Source: Bacteroidota bacterium
Lineage (GTDB): Bacteria; Bacteroidota; Bacteroidia; B-17B0; B-17BO
Direction: 5' to 3'
Length of the DNA: 5,735 bases
Assembly (NCBI GenBank): GCA_025356715.1
Contig: JANXRU010000115.1
Coordinates: forward strand, 1 to 5,735
A program made the position numbers and the translations under genes. Positions 5,375 through 5,735 of the stretch are shown in pieces. Numbering within the stretch: the first letter of the stretch is position 1; each line of letters opens with the position of its first letter. The notes below the pieces were generated by a model. It searched no databases. It was not told the origin of the DNA and worked only from the letters and a program-made list of their open reading frames with translations.

Positions 5375-5448
5375 CGAAAACAAAGCATTTGCAAATTTCA
5401 AGGTCGCTGCGCGAAAATTATTTTCATTTTGCAAATGTCCAAATGTAA
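5375..5448 (+). repeat. attC-like hairpin element 3, degenerate outer boxes
   Basis: The stem CATTTGCAAA (5386-5395) with TTTGCAAATG (5428-5437) is perfect over 10 bp around a 32-nt centre that itself contains the palindrome GAAAAT-T-ATTTTC (5413-5425). The left spacing is preserved: AAC (5379-5381) is followed by 11 nt ending in TTGC (5382-5392), as in elements 1 and 2. On the right, GCAA starts at 5431, and 14 nt later comes GTAAAC (5445-5450) instead of GTT at 15. The outer boxes CGAAAAC and GTAAACT match neither each other nor the unit 3 start, so this copy seems eroded. It lies between two convergent genes and could also end transcription from both sides. Confidence 0.5.
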
Positions 5449-5456
5449 ACTATCAT

Positions 5457-5735
5457 TTATCTCTCAAATTGATAATGGCTATAATCTAATAAAACTGTTT
5501 TCAAAAAAGTTTCATTATCAAGTGTAGTTGAAACAGCCATTTTAGTTTTTACTTTTTGAGCTAATAATGTCAAATTATCCCGTTTATCATTTGTAATACT
5601 GTGGTCTAAAATTTCTTTCACTATCGCAATATCTTTATCGGTTAACACGGCAACTTGATCAAATATAATTTTATAATTTGAAACCTGTTTGTACAAAATC
5701 GTATCCCTTAATGTCACTTTTGATCCAAGCTTAAT
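5457..5735 (-). CDS. Hypothetical protein, 3' part only
   Basis: The last 92 codons of a minus-strand gene are visible. The frame is open from the window edge to the TAA at 5459-5457. A GTG at 5717-5715 could be read as a start giving 86 residues, but the frame continues upstream without a stop, so the gene most likely begins beyond the window. The visible part is soluble-looking and helix-rich, with many lysines and aspartates. Segments include FDQVAVLTDKDIAIVKEILD and LLAQKVKTKMAVSTT, and it ends HYQFER. I do not recognise a family, and no membrane segment or catalytic motif is seen. It is convergent with the propeller gene, with element 3 between them. Confidence 0.65.
   Translation of the reverse strand: MKLGSKVTLRDTILYKQVSNYKIIFDQVAVLTDKDIAIVKEILDHSITNDKRDNLTLLAQKVKTKMAVSTTLDNETFLKTVLLDYSHYQFER

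Noticed and set aside
2415..5448. The hairpins as REP elements, simple rho-independent terminators or a CRISPR-like array.
   Set aside because: Stems are not conserved in sequence and are interrupted, no T-run follows, and there are no regularly spaced identical repeats. Simple REP or terminator function would not explain matching boxes at opposite ends of each unit.
5457..5717. Complete 86-residue gene starting at the GTG at 5717.
   Set aside because: The frame stays open to the window edge, so the GTG is more likely an internal valine codon of a longer gene.

Overview
The window looks like Bacteroidota (Flavobacteriia/Chitinophagia-like) chromosomal DNA. It is AT-rich, its promoter-like boxes match the Bacteroidota consensus (TAnnTTTG with TTG about 20 nt upstream), Shine-Dalgarno sequences are not evident, and the largest protein ends in a type IX secretion (T9SS) C-terminal sorting domain, which is essentially confined to this phylum. 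No integrase, transposase, rRNA, tRNA or CRISPR array is visible.

Layout. (1) Positions 103-2423 hold a minus-strand MerR-family regulator (136-498). It diverges from a tightly packed plus-strand operon of a short-chain dehydrogenase (622-1413), a four-helix membrane protein (1418-1930) and an SRPBCC-fold protein (1920-2387). A perfect 15-bp palindrome (546-560) lies between the divergent promoters and is the likely MerR operator. (2) Positions 2542-3642 hold one secreted thioredoxin/TlpA-like protein (2586-3587). (3) Positions 3724 to about 5381 hold one secreted beta-propeller protein with a T9SS sorting domain (3751-5340). (4) After about 5445 comes the 3' part of an unrecognised minus-strand gene (5457-5735) that runs off the window.

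The most interesting structure is what separates these blocks. Three imperfect hairpins (2415-2550, 3634-3732 and a decayed one at about 5375-5448) share a fixed geometry: AAC, 11 nt ending in TTGC, a variable centre, GCAA starting a 15-nt stretch, then GTT. The outer boxes pair across the unit, not primarily within the hairpin. Unit 1 begins GTTGGGCGT (103-111) and ends with its exact reverse complement ACGCCCAAC (2415-2423). Unit 2 begins GTTAGCAGT (2542-2550) and ends with its exact reverse complement ACTGCTAAC (3634-3642). This is the signature expected of integron gene cassettes, where R'' and R' of one attC are split to the two ends of the linear cassette. I therefore read the window as part of an integrase-less, attC-like cassette array (CALIN-like) in a Bacteroidota genome. 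It would be unusual in carrying a whole regulated operon, a secreted redox protein and a T9SS-exported protein as cassettes.

Within unit 1 the genes plausibly form a self-contained stress- or metabolite-responsive module: regulator, oxidoreductase, membrane protein and small-molecule-binding fold. Units 2 and 3 each carry a single exported protein with its start codon 27-44 nt after the unit boundary, as is typical of cassettes. Functional links between the units are not implied by the sequence.
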